Shown here piece after piece: positions 7,790 through 16,986 of a stretch of DNA of 64,000 bases. The stretch comes from an uncultured bacterium (GTDB taxonomy: Bacteria > Planctomycetota > UBA1135 > GCA-002686595): the NCBI GenBank assembly GCA_937905825.1, contig CALCXM010000082.1:155990-219989 (forward strand), given 5' to 3'. Position numbers and translations under genes: made by a program. The notes under the pieces were generated by a model. That model saw only the letters and a program-made list of their open reading frames with translations. It did no database searches and was not told where the DNA came from. Each line of letters begins with the position of its first letter. Position 1 is the stretch's first letter.

Positions 7790-9310
7790 TTGAATCTGCG
7801 CGCCGTACTCTGGCTGCTCGGATGCGTGAGCCTGATCCTCGCTGGCTTTCTTTTGGTGCCGGCGGCGGTTGCCCTCTACTTCGGAGAAATGGACGGAGTT
7901 CGCTCCTGCCTGCTCTCCGCAGGGGTTTCCACCGGGGTTGGAGGTGCCCTGCTCTGGTGGAACCGTGGTTCACGCCTAACGAGTGAAGGGCGACCTGACT
8001 ACTTCCGCCGGGAGGGCCTGGCGGTTGTGGGGTTGGTCTGGATCGTGATCGGCTTGATCGGCGCCTTGCCCTACCTGTTCTCAGGCATCGTCGAATCGCC
8101 GGTAGACGCTTTGTTCGAGTCGGTCTCGGGCTTCACGACCACAGGTTCCACCATTTTGCCGGGGGCGGACATCGATCTGTTCCATACCAGCCAAAAGGGC
8201 ATCGGATTCTGGCGATCCTTCACCCACTGGTTGGGCGGCTTCGGAATTGTGATGGTCTTCGTGGTGCTGTTCCCCACCGGCGGGCGCAGCCTCTTCCGCT
8301 CGGAGATTCCCGGCATCGCCCGGGAGGCTGGTAGGCAACGGGTGCGCGACAGTGCGATCACCTTGTTGAAGATCTACGTGGGTTTGAGCGTGGCGGAGCT
8401 CTTGCTCTTGGGGCTCACCGGGATGGGGTGGTTTGACGCGACCATCCACACCTTTGGCACGATTGCGACCGGCGGCTTCTCGAACTACTCCGGTAGCGTG
8501 GCGCACTTCGCGTCCTACAAGGCCGAACTGATCATCGGGTTCTTCATGTTCGTGGCGGGCATCAACTTCGCCTACTACGATCTCTCGATGAGAGTCGGTT
8601 TGCGCAAGGGGTGGCTGGCGGTGATTTCCTCCAGTGAGGTGCGCGTCTACGCGGCCCTGACCTTCGGTTCGATCTTTGTCCTGGCCACGGTGCTCTGGTT
8701 CTGGGGCGGTAGCAACGGCAACCTGGATAGCAGCCTGCCGGACTACCGGGCCTACAGCCTGGCCTTGCGGGACTCCTTCTTTCAAGTCATCTGCCTGGAG
8801 ACGAGCACCGGCTTTGGCACGGCGGACTACGACCTGTGGCCGCAAGTCTGCCGAATTTGGCTGATGGTGTTGTGTGTGGTGGGGGCCTGTGCGGGTTCCA
8901 CTGGCGGCGGCGTCAAGGTCATCCGCTTCATCATCGTAGCCAAGGCTGCCCAGCGGGGCGTGCGGCACTTCATCCGGCCGCGGGCCTTGCACGGGGTGCG
9001 CGTGGACGGTGTGGCCCTGGACGACTCGGTGGTGTCCTCCATCACGGGCTACTTCGTTCTGTGGATCTTCGTGGTGCTCGGGGGGACGGTCTTCTTGACC
9101 CTCTACGGCATCGACTTGGAAAGCGCGTCGACTGCCGTGGTCGCAACCCTCAACAACATCGGCCCAGGCTTGGCGAAGGTGGGTCCGACCATGAACTTTG
9201 CGGAGATGCCGGTCCTGGTCAAGCTGCTGTTGACGCTCTTCATGATTCTCGGCCGCCTAGAATTCTACGCGGTCGTGGCACTCTTCTTCCCCAGCTTCTG
9301 GCGCAGTTGA
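7790..9310 (+). CDS. trkH: Trk potassium uptake system membrane protein TrkH
   Basis: TrkH forms the K+-conducting pore. Four selectivity-filter-like loops are visible: SVSGFTTTGSTIL, HTFGTIATGGFSNYS, LETSTGFGTADYD and ATLNNIGPGLAKVGP, with long hydrophobic helices between. The TTG at 7790 gives the family-typical N-terminus NLRAVLWLLGCVSLIL; a GTG at 7739 is the outer alternative. The gene is about 110 bases after trkA. Its end lies 8 bases from the convergent phosphoesterase gene, so there is no room for a normal terminator between them. Confidence 0.94.
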   Translation: MNLRAVLWLLGCVSLILAGFLLVPAAVALYFGEMDGVRSCLLSAGVSTGVGGALLWWNRGSRLTSEGRPDYFRREGLAVVGLVWIVIGLIGALPYLFSGIVESPVDALFESVSGFTTTGSTILPGADIDLFHTSQKGIGFWRSFTHWLGGFGIVMVFVVLFPTGGRSLFRSEIPGIAREAGRQRVRDSAITLLKIYVGLSVAELLLLGLTGMGWFDATIHTFGTIATGGFSNYSGSVAHFASYKAELIIGFFMFVAGINFAYYDLSMRVGLRKGWLAVISSSEVRVYAALTFGSIFVLATVLWFWGGSNGNLDSSLPDYRAYSLALRDSFFQVICLETSTGFGTADYDLWPQVCRIWLMVLCVVGACAGSTGGGVKVIRFIIVAKAAQRGVRHFIRPRALHGVRVDGVALDDSVVSSITGYFVLWIFVVLGGTVFLTLYGIDLESASTAVVATLNNIGPGLAKVGPTMNFAEMPVLVKLLLTLFMILGRLEFYAVVALFFPSFWRS

Positions 9311-9318
9311 TCGCCCAC

Positions 9319-11448
9319 TCACTCGCGCCACGGCACGAGTTGAGGATTGCCGCGCGTCTTGTACAAGCGACCACCGAGGGCGCTATCGTGGGCCCAGCTG
9401 CCCACCCGTTGATCCATGTGCAGCAGCAAGCGCGTGGCCTGATCGGGTTCGTTGTTGCGTGTGGGCGTGAAAGTTTGTCCTTGATAGCGCGCCACATTCG
9501 AAACGCGCACCTCATCGATCAACCCGTCGAAGAAGGAGTTGCCGCGACCTTGATCGTCCGTGTCGGCTCCGATCAACAAGGGAATCTCGCGCAGGGTCCG
9601 CTTGCCTTTGGCCGGGGTTTGCGCGCACTGCTTTCCGTCGAGGTACAGGCGCAACTCTTCACCGTCGAAGACGGCTGCAATCTGATACCAGCGTCCGGTG
9701 TCGAGCACGATCCCTTCCGGCTTCACGCTGGCATAGGAGCCGCTTAGGTGCACATAGAAGGCAGGCACCCCGTTGTTGAGGAAGTAGCCGTACTCGCTGT
9801 TCTCGGTCTTGTTGAGTAGACCCTGGCGGTCCTTGAAGGAGTTGGCCCGGAACCAACACTCCACGGTGAAGGGCCCATCGTGGAGATCGAGTTCTGCGTG
9901 GGGGATGACCAGGCAATCGTCCTGCCCGTCAAAGGCCATGGCGCGCTTGGCGAGGACTTTGGGACTCGCAGGGAACCCGACCGGACGAATGGGCAGGTCA
10001 ATCCTGCGCGCGGGCAAGGAAACCCGATGGCTTTCGGCCAGGTAGTCGAACTGCAGGACGGCTTGCGGGACACCGAGGGCGCCGTCGAAGCCACCCTGCG
10101 GGCGCCAAGCGTGGAATGTGAGCTGCTTGGTCTCTCCGCTTTCAATGCGCGTGTGAAGGTGATCTGGCAAGAGCGTCCAGCGTCCGTCCTTGCAGTCGAG
10201 GGAGATGCTCAGCTCGATCGGGCGCTCTAGCGGATTCTTGAACTCCATGCGGATCGGTGCATCGAGCTCCTGGTCGAAAGCGAGGGACGGTAGCTCGATA
10301 AATTCCGGCTGCATCTTGTCGATGAGGGTTCGCGCGCTGCGGGCAATTTCATCCGTCACGAGTCGCGGATCCAGGGCGGCGCCCACGGGGAAGGTGGAAA
10401 CCGCGAGCTCTCCATTGCGCACGGTGACCAGATTCCAATGGTGCAGGTAGCCGGCTTGGGCGGCGTCATTCGGAGTGGCGCCACCCACGGTCGCCAGGGT
10501 GAAGTACTCGATGCCGTCACGCACGCCGTCGTAGACCATGTGATGGATGTGACCGGCGAACACGGCGGTCACGTTGCCCGCTTTCGCCAAACGTTCGTGC
10601 ACGCGCTCCCAATCATCCCCATAACCGCCAGCGCGCCACCGGGGATGGTGCAAGAAAACGAACACGTGACGGGCATCCGCCGTGCGCTCCAAGGTCTTGT
10701 CGAGGAAGGCGAGTTGCGCGTCACTCATGCGCTGGCTTGCGGGCTCCTTGAAGGTGCGCTTGCCTGTCTTTGGGTCGCCCTCGTCCGTGTAGAGAGTGAT
10801 GAACCAACAGTCCTTGTGACGGAAGGCATACCACAGGGGTCCGAAGTGGCGCTCGTAGTTGCCTTCGTGTTCGTTCGCCGGCCGGCCCTCACCGCGCCAG
10901 TAGACGTCGTGGTTGCCCGCCACGGGATACCAGGGACAGGTCAACTCATCCATGATCCCGCTGAACTCGTTTGCCTGCTTCTGCCAGTCGCGGGTCTGGT
11001 TGTAGCCTTGGACTAGATCGCCCACGGTCATCACCAGGTCCGGACCCACCAGGTTCACGTCGGTGACGGCCTGGGCCAGGATCTTGACCCCGTCCGCCGG
11101 TCCCCCGGTGCGGTCCCCGAAGACGGCGAAGACGAAGGAGTCGTCCTCCTCGGGGAGGGGCAGTTTCACGGGGCTCTCGCGATCCGTGGTGAAGCGTTCG
11201 TCGTCGGCGGTCCCTTGAGTCGTCTTGTCTGACTCAGGGGGGGCCTGCTTTGCGATGGGTTGCTGCGCGATGCCTTGGCCAAGGGTGTTTGGCTGGTTGG
11301 CACTCGGGGCGGTGCTGCTTTGCTCGGTCGTGCTTGGGGAGCTGTCGTCCAGAACGGTGGCGTGACGAGCGGTTGCGTTCTGCGCTGTGGCATTGGCCGT
11401 CAGAAACAGAAACGCGATGGGGAGCAGACAGATTGATGGCACTTTCAT
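9319..11448 (-). CDS. Secreted metallophosphoesterase with C-terminal LamG domain
   Basis: The 709-residue protein begins with a signal peptide (ICLLPIAFLFLTANATA). A Ser/Thr/Gln-rich linker follows, then a calcineurin-like phosphoesterase domain. Its metal motifs are VFGDRTGG, MTVGDLVQ, VAGNHDVYW, FLHHPRW and FAGHIHHM (about residues 110-305). A second region ends in a LamG/concanavalin-like fold (FTVECWFRANSFKDRQGL through FFDGLIDEVRVSNVARY, about residues 505-680), often used for carbohydrate binding. It is probably a periplasmic or cell-surface phosphoesterase; the substrate is unknown. The fusion of the two domains is common in planctomycetes. Confidence 0.88.
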   Translation of the reverse strand: MKVPSICLLPIAFLFLTANATAQNATARHATVLDDSSPSTTEQSSTAPSANQPNTLGQGIAQQPIAKQAPPESDKTTQGTADDERFTTDRESPVKLPLPEEDDSFVFAVFGDRTGGPADGVKILAQAVTDVNLVGPDLVMTVGDLVQGYNQTRDWQKQANEFSGIMDELTCPWYPVAGNHDVYWRGEGRPANEHEGNYERHFGPLWYAFRHKDCWFITLYTDEGDPKTGKRTFKEPASQRMSDAQLAFLDKTLERTADARHVFVFLHHPRWRAGGYGDDWERVHERLAKAGNVTAVFAGHIHHMVYDGVRDGIEYFTLATVGGATPNDAAQAGYLHHWNLVTVRNGELAVSTFPVGAALDPRLVTDEIARSARTLIDKMQPEFIELPSLAFDQELDAPIRMEFKNPLERPIELSISLDCKDGRWTLLPDHLHTRIESGETKQLTFHAWRPQGGFDGALGVPQAVLQFDYLAESHRVSLPARRIDLPIRPVGFPASPKVLAKRAMAFDGQDDCLVIPHAELDLHDGPFTVECWFRANSFKDRQGLLNKTENSEYGYFLNNGVPAFYVHLSGSYASVKPEGIVLDTGRWYQIAAVFDGEELRLYLDGKQCAQTPAKGKRTLREIPLLIGADTDDQGRGNSFFDGLIDEVRVSNVARYQGQTFTPTRNNEPDQATRLLLHMDQRVGSWAHDSALGGRLYKTRGNPQLVPWRE

Positions 11449-11559
11449 GCCCCGAACCTAGACGACGGGTGCCCTGCCCGCACGTCTTCTCTTATCGACT
11501 GGGCCGACGACTGGCCCGCACGCCTGCCCCTTGCGGCAAGCGCCTCATGCTCCTTGCGA

Positions 11560-12240
11560 CTAGAAGGACTCGTCCTGCTTGGAGTCTGCGTGCACGCGGG
11601 CGGAGCCCGCTTGATCGATGCTGACGTTGGGCTTGCCGCGGTAGGTCACGTCGGCGCTGCCAGCGACGTCCACGTCCAGGAACTCCTTGGCGTTGACCTT
11701 TAGGTGAGCGCTTCCCGCCACGTTGACCTTGACGTCTTCGGCTCGCAAGGCGAACAAGTCAATTCGTGCCGACCCAGCGATGTCCACGTCGAGACTTTTT
11801 GCGGTTCCTTCCACGGTGCCCGCAACGCTTCCGGCCACGTCGATGTAAAACGCGTTGGCGTTGACGTTGGTGATGTTCAGTTCGCTGCTGCCTGAGATGG
11901 CAATGCCCTCGAGTTGGGCCACGCTGATCTGTGCGCGCAATTCGTTCTTGGTGGAGATGGACTCCGTGAAATCAATCTTGAGAGTGGAGCCCTCAATGCG
12001 CGTGCGGATGTATTCGTGAAGGTTGCCATCGGCGAAAATCACCAGGCTCTGAGGTTCCCCAACCACCACGTCGAGCTTCATGCCACCGGACAGCGAAATC
12101 CGGTCGAAGGTCTCCAGTTCCCGTGTTGATGCTGTCTGGGGACCCTCGCCCCGGACCTGGTACCCCCAGTGGGAACTGCGGCAGCTTCCCAAGAGTCCGC
12201 TGAGGAGAACGATGGAGAGGGCTGCTTTGGAGAAGTTCAT
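11560..12240 (-). CDS. DUF2807 (GIN-domain) lipoprotein
   Basis: The 226-residue protein has a lipobox-like LLSGLLGSC, giving a lipoprotein anchored at Cys20. The rest is a beta-helix of the DUF2807/putative auto-transporter adhesin head type: FDRISLSGGMKLDVVVGEPQ, then repeated ISGSSELNITNV, VAGSVAGTVEG, IAGSARIDLFA, VAGSAHLKVNA and VAGSADVTYRG rungs. The repeated (V/I)AGSA motif is striking. The function of the family is not established. It follows the choice-of-anchor protein gene on the same strand by 133 bases. Confidence 0.83.
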   Translation of the reverse strand: MNFSKAALSIVLLSGLLGSCRSSHWGYQVRGEGPQTASTRELETFDRISLSGGMKLDVVVGEPQSLVIFADGNLHEYIRTRIEGSTLKIDFTESISTKNELRAQISVAQLEGIAISGSSELNITNVNANAFYIDVAGSVAGTVEGTAKSLDVDIAGSARIDLFALRAEDVKVNVAGSAHLKVNAKEFLDVDVAGSADVTYRGKPNVSIDQAGSARVHADSKQDESF

Positions 12241-12373
12241 GGGATCGAAGAATGGGGTAGCTGAGAATGGAGCGGAGGACGCGCCCCCGCTAGCGGAGAG
12301 CCGAGTGGAGTATTTCTGGTGGGGGTCGGTTCTCGTCGGTTTCTTCCTGTTCGAGTTCGCTGGAGACGGTCCC

Positions 12374-14938
12374 TTATGGGCAGAAGGTCACTCGCAGCCC
12401 GTTGGAGAGGTTGGATCCGGAAGGCCCACCTTGGGGATCCCGGTACCAGAATTGGAAGCTCCAGGTGCTTCCCGGCTGGATGGCCCCCGCTCCCACGTCA
12501 GCGGGTGGGGCCGTCAAGTCCACCCAGCGACTCGCTTGACCCAGGGCATCCACGGCCAGCGGTGGCTGCAGGCGTTGAATGCCAACCTGCCCTCCGCCTG
12601 CGCACAGGAAGCCATCCGCTAGAGGAATCTGCACGCTATCCGGTCCATAGAAAAACAGCCCGAGGTTGCCTGGTACACCCCCGGAGATTTGCAAGGTCAG
12701 GTTGTTTTGAGCCACTTGCGTGGAACCGATCGAGGAGATCAAAGCACCACTGCTCACGGAGTTCGAGGTGGAGGTGCAATAGCCATAGGTTCCGCATGCA
12801 CAGATGGGCTCGAGGATCTTGAAGTCGTCGATCATGACTTCCATCAAGCTATCCAGGTCTCCGTCCCTGGCCCGAAAGCGAACCTTGGTTTGTGCTCCGG
12901 GTGCAATCCATTGATTGAGTTCGTAGCGCAGGTGCAGCCAACGACCTGACAGCTCGATGGGGAGGCTCTGAATGCGTTCGATCAAGATCCAGTTAAGCCC
13001 GTCCTCACTCGCTTCGATTCGAAGTCCATCCACGTCCGCAAAACCACGACGCTCGAACCAAACCCAGGTGTCGAGCAGCGGATTGGCCCAGCCTTCCACA
13101 TTGAACGCGGGTGAAGTCAGGGTGGTGAAGCCCCCGTCCAAGTCATTGTTCTCGCCGGTCAACCAGCACTTAGTTCCCTGGGGGCTATGGTCGGTATCGG
13201 AGGCTCCCATCTGATCGGGCAGCGGGGTGGCGCGCACCCAGCGGCTGGTGGGGTGCGCCGTGTCCCCGAACGTGAAGGACTGCCAGCCGGTGTCCGCTTC
13301 CATCGGATCGTTCCAAGCCAATTGCTCCCCGAGGGCAGCTAGGGACTCAAAGGAGCTGTAGGGCGCTTCCTTCGGGTAGCTCCAGCGCAGGCCGTCGGTC
13401 GAACGGGCGCTGACAAACCACTGCACGATTTGCCCGCATGCAACGGCGGGGAAATTGGCCGTGTACGCTCCTGCTCCGAGGGCGGTGAGAGGGGCTTCCG
13501 TCCACCCGGAGCCTGTGTCGTAGAAGAGGGACTCCGAGCCCGCTTGCAGGTCCCCGGCGCTGAGCTCGTTGATGAGCACAGAGACGCTATCTCCACTGGG
13601 CGCCAAAAGGGTGGGCGCGCCGCCGACGAGATCAAACGACAGCTTGGGATCGCCGACCCACCACAGAAACAAGCCCCGTTCCAAGTCGCTGCCGATCACG
13701 ATGCCGCTTGGAAAGTAGGGGTAGGTGCTCCACAGACCGTTGAAGTGATTGCTGTCATCCGCGGGCCAGGTGTCGAAGAACGCGATTTCCGTGGGGTTGC
13801 TCGAGGTGTCGAAGATGCGCAGTCCGCTGCGGTAGTTGGCTTCGTAGAGCTTGTCGCCGTTCGTGTAGAGGTTGTGGCCGATGGCCTGGCTGCCATTGGT
13901 GAAGGTCCCAAGCGCTACGGGATTGTCCAGGTCGCTGACGTCAATCCTGTGGGTGGTGGTGGGCAAGCTGCCGTCCTCGTCCAACTCGTCGTTGAGGTAG
14001 AGGGTCTGGCGATCCGCGGATAGCCAAGCTTGATGGGAGTAGGCTGCATCGGAGTAGTACAGCTGGGCGCGGACTTGAATGTTGCTCTTGTTGGTCACAT
14101 CAAGAATCGTCAATCCGGTCTGCACACTGCCGTTGCCAAAGCCGCTGCAAGCGAAGGCGATCTGGCGCCCGGCGTAGGGTCCCTCGGAGTAGGTGACGAC
14201 TTGCACGTCGTGCACGTAGCGTGTGTTCCAGGATCCCACATAGCTAGGGCTGGAAGGGTTGCTCAAGCTGTAGATGCGCAGGCCTTGCCCGCTCGCTCCA
14301 CCACAACGGTAGAGGTAGCCCGAATCCTCATCGATCGCCACATTGTGAGTGGAACTCGTGCCACCGCTTGAAATCGTGTTGACGTGATTGACCTGACCGC
14401 TATCGATTTGGTCGAGGCGCACCACCTGAATGCCGCTGCCCCCTTCACTCACGATGTAGGCGTAGTCGCCGTAGGTCTTGATGTCTCTCCACAAGCTTGA
14501 TGGGCCCGCAAGGTGGCTGACAAGCACCGGATCCGAAGGGGAACTGATGTCGACAAAGGCCGTGCCGTCGGAGAGCCCGATGATCGCGTACTCCTTGCCA
14601 CTGCCGGAAACGTAGCCCCAGCAATCGTTGGCGGTGTACGCTCCGGAACTCAATTCGGCCAGGGGCATCCAAGCGACGAGCTCAACGCCGTTGGACGGGA
14701 ACAGCAGGTGCGAGTCATCCATGCCTGCCAGCGCAGCTTCAAATCCAGTGGGTGTTTGGTTCGTTGGCTGGTTTGGTTGTTGGCTGCCCCCCGGAAGGAA
14801 GGCTCCAGGGCGGTAACCGGGACCCACATAAGGTGCCTGGCGGTCCAAAAGCTTGGGGTCGTCTTCGTGGGCGAGAAGCGGTGCGCAGCAGCAAGCGGCG
14901 ACGAGGCAGAACGCAAGGAACTGGGGGATAGCTTTCAC
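12374..14938 (-). CDS. Secreted choice-of-anchor-B (LVIVD-repeat) protein with C-terminal planctomycete module
   Basis: The start is taken as the GTG at 14938, directly before a signal peptide (AIPQFLAFCLVAACCC then APLLA), giving 854 residues. The frame upstream to 15268 is open but repetitive and non-coding in character. The mature part has beta-propeller-like LVIVD repeats: YAIIGLSDGTAFVDISSPSD, AYIVSEGGSGIQVVRLDQ and GLRIYSLSNPSSPSYVGSWN, as in choice-of-anchor B proteins. A jelly-roll-like region follows, and the last roughly 120 residues (CACGTYGYC to FQFWYRDPQ to VTFCP) match the end module of the proteins at 17.8 and 27.3 kb. It is probably surface-attached or exported. Confidence 0.85.
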   Translation of the reverse strand: MKAIPQFLAFCLVAACCCAPLLAHEDDPKLLDRQAPYVGPGYRPGAFLPGGSQQPNQPTNQTPTGFEAALAGMDDSHLLFPSNGVELVAWMPLAELSSGAYTANDCWGYVSGSGKEYAIIGLSDGTAFVDISSPSDPVLVSHLAGPSSLWRDIKTYGDYAYIVSEGGSGIQVVRLDQIDSGQVNHVNTISSGGTSSTHNVAIDEDSGYLYRCGGASGQGLRIYSLSNPSSPSYVGSWNTRYVHDVQVVTYSEGPYAGRQIAFACSGFGNGSVQTGLTILDVTNKSNIQVRAQLYYSDAAYSHQAWLSADRQTLYLNDELDEDGSLPTTTHRIDVSDLDNPVALGTFTNGSQAIGHNLYTNGDKLYEANYRSGLRIFDTSSNPTEIAFFDTWPADDSNHFNGLWSTYPYFPSGIVIGSDLERGLFLWWVGDPKLSFDLVGGAPTLLAPSGDSVSVLINELSAGDLQAGSESLFYDTGSGWTEAPLTALGAGAYTANFPAVACGQIVQWFVSARSTDGLRWSYPKEAPYSSFESLAALGEQLAWNDPMEADTGWQSFTFGDTAHPTSRWVRATPLPDQMGASDTDHSPQGTKCWLTGENNDLDGGFTTLTSPAFNVEGWANPLLDTWVWFERRGFADVDGLRIEASEDGLNWILIERIQSLPIELSGRWLHLRYELNQWIAPGAQTKVRFRARDGDLDSLMEVMIDDFKILEPICACGTYGYCTSTSNSVSSGALISSIGSTQVAQNNLTLQISGGVPGNLGLFFYGPDSVQIPLADGFLCAGGGQVGIQRLQPPLAVDALGQASRWVDLTAPPADVGAGAIQPGSTWSFQFWYRDPQGGPSGSNLSNGLRVTFCP

Positions 14939-15175
14939 GGAGTCGACTCGGGGGTAGGCACTGACCACAGTGGATGACGCGGCGGACCCCTGAAATGATA
15001 GGGGAAGGTGGAGACTGTTCGCCAGCGCTTGAGAGGATCGCGGGCTAGTTTCTAGTGGACCGATCGGCTGTGCGTCCGTTGCTGGACACAGGGGGTGCGG
15101 CCGGGCTCGCAAATTCTCCCCGGGGTTGACGGTCAACTGAGAGCTGGGCCGTCGCCATGGGACAGGGGCGCTTTC

Positions 15176-15283
15176 CAATCGAGCAAGCCACATCAATCGA
15201 CCGGGCCCTCGCAATCGCCCTGGCCCTTGCAATCGACCTGGCCCTTGCAATCGAACAGGCCTCCGCAACCGAAGCGATCTTCG
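15176..15283. repeat. 18-bp tandem repeat, six units, in divergent intergenic region
   Basis: Six consecutive 18-base units start at 15176, 15194, 15212, 15230, 15248 and 15266. Each begins CAATCG or a one-base variant; the middle ones read like CAATCGACCTGGCCCTTG. The first and last two units are more diverged. The array lies between the GTG of the choice-of-anchor gene (14938, minus) and the oxidoreductase ATG (15316, plus). It would translate as IDLALA-type hexads in the frame upstream of the oxidoreductase, but that is probably incidental. Confidence 0.8.
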
Positions 15284-15315
15284 CTATTGAATTGGCGGTT
15301 GGCTACGCTCTTCCC

Positions 15316-16284
15316 ATGAGCGCAGCTAGTCGGGATCCGTGGCAAGTGGGAATGATCGGGTTAGGCTTAATGGGGCAGCGCATGCTCGGGGACATGGGCG
15401 CCCATGAGCGCTTTCAGGTCGCTGCCGGTTTCGACATGGATCGAGCGCAACTGGCGAGCACGAGTTCTGAACACGGATTCGAAGTCGCTGCTAGCGCGGA
15501 GGCATTGATCGAACGCACGGACCTGGACTGCGTCTACGTGGCAACGCCACCAGCCAGTCACGTGGCCCTTGCTAAGCAAGTCTTGCAGCGCGGCTTGCCC
15601 TTGTTCCTTGAAAAGCCCCTGTCCGTCGACTTGAACTCTGCGAGGGAGCTGCTGGAATTCGCAGAGGCTCGCGAGAGTCGCTGCGCGATCAACTTTCCCT
15701 TCGCCACTCTGCCCGGCAGCAAGCGCATGCAGCGGGAGCTCTTGGACGGAACAGCGGGCCAAGTCCTGCGCGCGGAGATCTTGCTGCACTTCTCCCAATG
15801 GCCGCGCACCTGGCACAAGGCCGGGCCCTGGCTCGCCGGCGGCATCGAGGGTGGCTTTCTGCGGGAAGTGTTCTCTCACTTCGCCTACTTGAGTCAGCGC
15901 TTCCTGGGCCCCCTGGCGGTGGAGTCCTGTTCCCTGGAGCGCACAGCTGGGCAAGCAGAGACGCGGGTTCAAGCGCAGTTGCGCGCGGGGGCTATTCCAC
16001 TGGCGTTGCTCGGTGGCGCCCTTGGGGCTGCGCCGGACTTCAATCAATGGACGCTGTATTGCGAGGAGCGCTGTTACCGCGTTGAGAATTGGTCCACGGT
16101 TTCCACCAGCAGCGCCCAGGGTTGGCAACCCCTCGAACCGGAGCCTGGCGAATCCCGTGGTGCGCGCAGTCAATTGGACGAGCTCTCAAAATTGCTTGAC
16201 GGCGAAAACTGTTGTCTTCCAAATCTTGCGGAAGGCCTCGGCGTCATGGAAACCGTCGAGGGCTTACTGCTCGCTGGCTCCTGA
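15316..16284 (+). CDS. Gfo/Idh/MocA family NAD(P)-dependent oxidoreductase
   Basis: The 322-residue protein starts at ATG 15316. The Rossmann motif is VGMIGLGLMGQRML. It is followed by VAAGFDMDRAQL, the family hallmark DCVYVATPPASHVALAKQVL and the EKP motif in GLPLFLEKPLSVD, where Lys is catalytic. The C-terminal half is the substrate and oligomer domain. It likely oxidises or reduces a sugar or sugar-like substrate that cannot be named from sequence. The open frame extends upstream through the 18-bp repeat, but the family fold begins here. Its 3' end overlaps the convergent lipoprotein gene by 21 bases. Confidence 0.9.
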   Translation: MSAASRDPWQVGMIGLGLMGQRMLGDMGAHERFQVAAGFDMDRAQLASTSSEHGFEVAASAEALIERTDLDCVYVATPPASHVALAKQVLQRGLPLFLEKPLSVDLNSARELLEFAEARESRCAINFPFATLPGSKRMQRELLDGTAGQVLRAEILLHFSQWPRTWHKAGPWLAGGIEGGFLREVFSHFAYLSQRFLGPLAVESCSLERTAGQAETRVQAQLRAGAIPLALLGGALGAAPDFNQWTLYCEERCYRVENWSTVSTSSAQGWQPLEPEPGESRGARSQLDELSKLLDGENCCLPNLAEGLGVMETVEGLLLAGS

Positions 16285-16872
16285 GTTTGCCGGCGCGAAT
16301 TGCGCGGGCAGTGGCTCGTTCGCGGACGCGTATTGCGAGCTGAAGGAGGACAGCTTCCAAGTTCCCCGGTCGAGGACCAGTTGCAGGCTGTCGAGGCCCA
16401 GGGTCTGGACGATGCCGTCCGTGGGGACGAAACCTTCAAAGGTCACGTAGGCGTGGGCGATGCTTCCGAAGCGCTCGATGCGCGTGCGCACAATGCGTTC
16501 ATGGAGTCCCGTGCGTCCCACCTCGGAAGTCTGAATCCAGCGCCGGAAGTCCGCGAGGAAGCCCTTGGCGTCTTGGACCTGAACCGCTTCAGACGGGCGG
16601 ATAGGGGAGACGAAGCTGGCGCCGGAGACGAAGAGTCGTTCCATCGCTTCCCAATCCGCCTCAGCGCCTGGGTCGAAGCAGAAGCTGCGATACAGCTCCT
16701 CCAAAAAGGCATCGATCTCAGGCTGGACCTGCTCCGTTTGCGACCCGCAGGGGCTCTGTCCGATGGGGGGCACCAGGGGCTGGCGCGCGGCGCACCCAGC
16801 ACTCGCCAGCCACAGGCCGAGTGGGAGCAGCGGCGCCAGGATGGAGGACAGGCAGGGGAGTTTTGGGGCCAT
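16264..16872 (-). CDS. Lipoprotein with SnoaL/NTF2-like domain
   Basis: The 202-residue protein starts at ATG 16872. The N-terminus has a long hydrophobic stretch ending in LASAGC, a good lipobox. The following domain (IDAFLEELYRSFCFDPGAEA, WEAMERLFVSGASFV, then IERFGSIAHAYVTFEGFVP and LQLVLDRGTWKLSSF) has the order of elements of NTF2/SnoaL-like alpha-beta barrels, which bind small ligands or act as cyclases. It diverges from the TetR gene across an operator-like dyad and may be its target. The function is unknown. Confidence 0.72.
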   Translation of the reverse strand: MAPKLPCLSSILAPLLPLGLWLASAGCAARQPLVPPIGQSPCGSQTEQVQPEIDAFLEELYRSFCFDPGAEADWEAMERLFVSGASFVSPIRPSEAVQVQDAKGFLADFRRWIQTSEVGRTGLHERIVRTRIERFGSIAHAYVTFEGFVPTDGIVQTLGLDSLQLVLDRGTWKLSSFSSQYASANEPLPAQFAPANSGASEQ

Positions 16873-16932
16873 GAGTCGATGATCTGGGTCCAAGGGAGGA
16901 TTCTCAAGGAGATTCCGGTCGGGCGCTTGCTG

Positions 16933-16952
16933 AATAGTACGGTCGTGCTATT
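16933..16952. promoter_or_regulatory. TetR-type operator dyad
   Basis: A 20-base imperfect palindrome with half-sites AATAGnACG and CGTnCTATT lies 34 bases upstream of the TetR ATG and between it and the divergent lipoprotein gene. Size, symmetry and position are those of autoregulatory TetR-family operators. The dyad is seen directly; binding by the adjacent TetR protein is inferred. Confidence 0.65.
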
Positions 16953-16986
16953 GCTGCGGAGCCTTCCTCGGCAGGCAGAGCAGATC

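Noticed and set aside
8081..8992. Long open frame antisense to trkH
   Set aside because: It lies wholly opposite a certain gene; high GC makes such frames common, and its protein has no family features.
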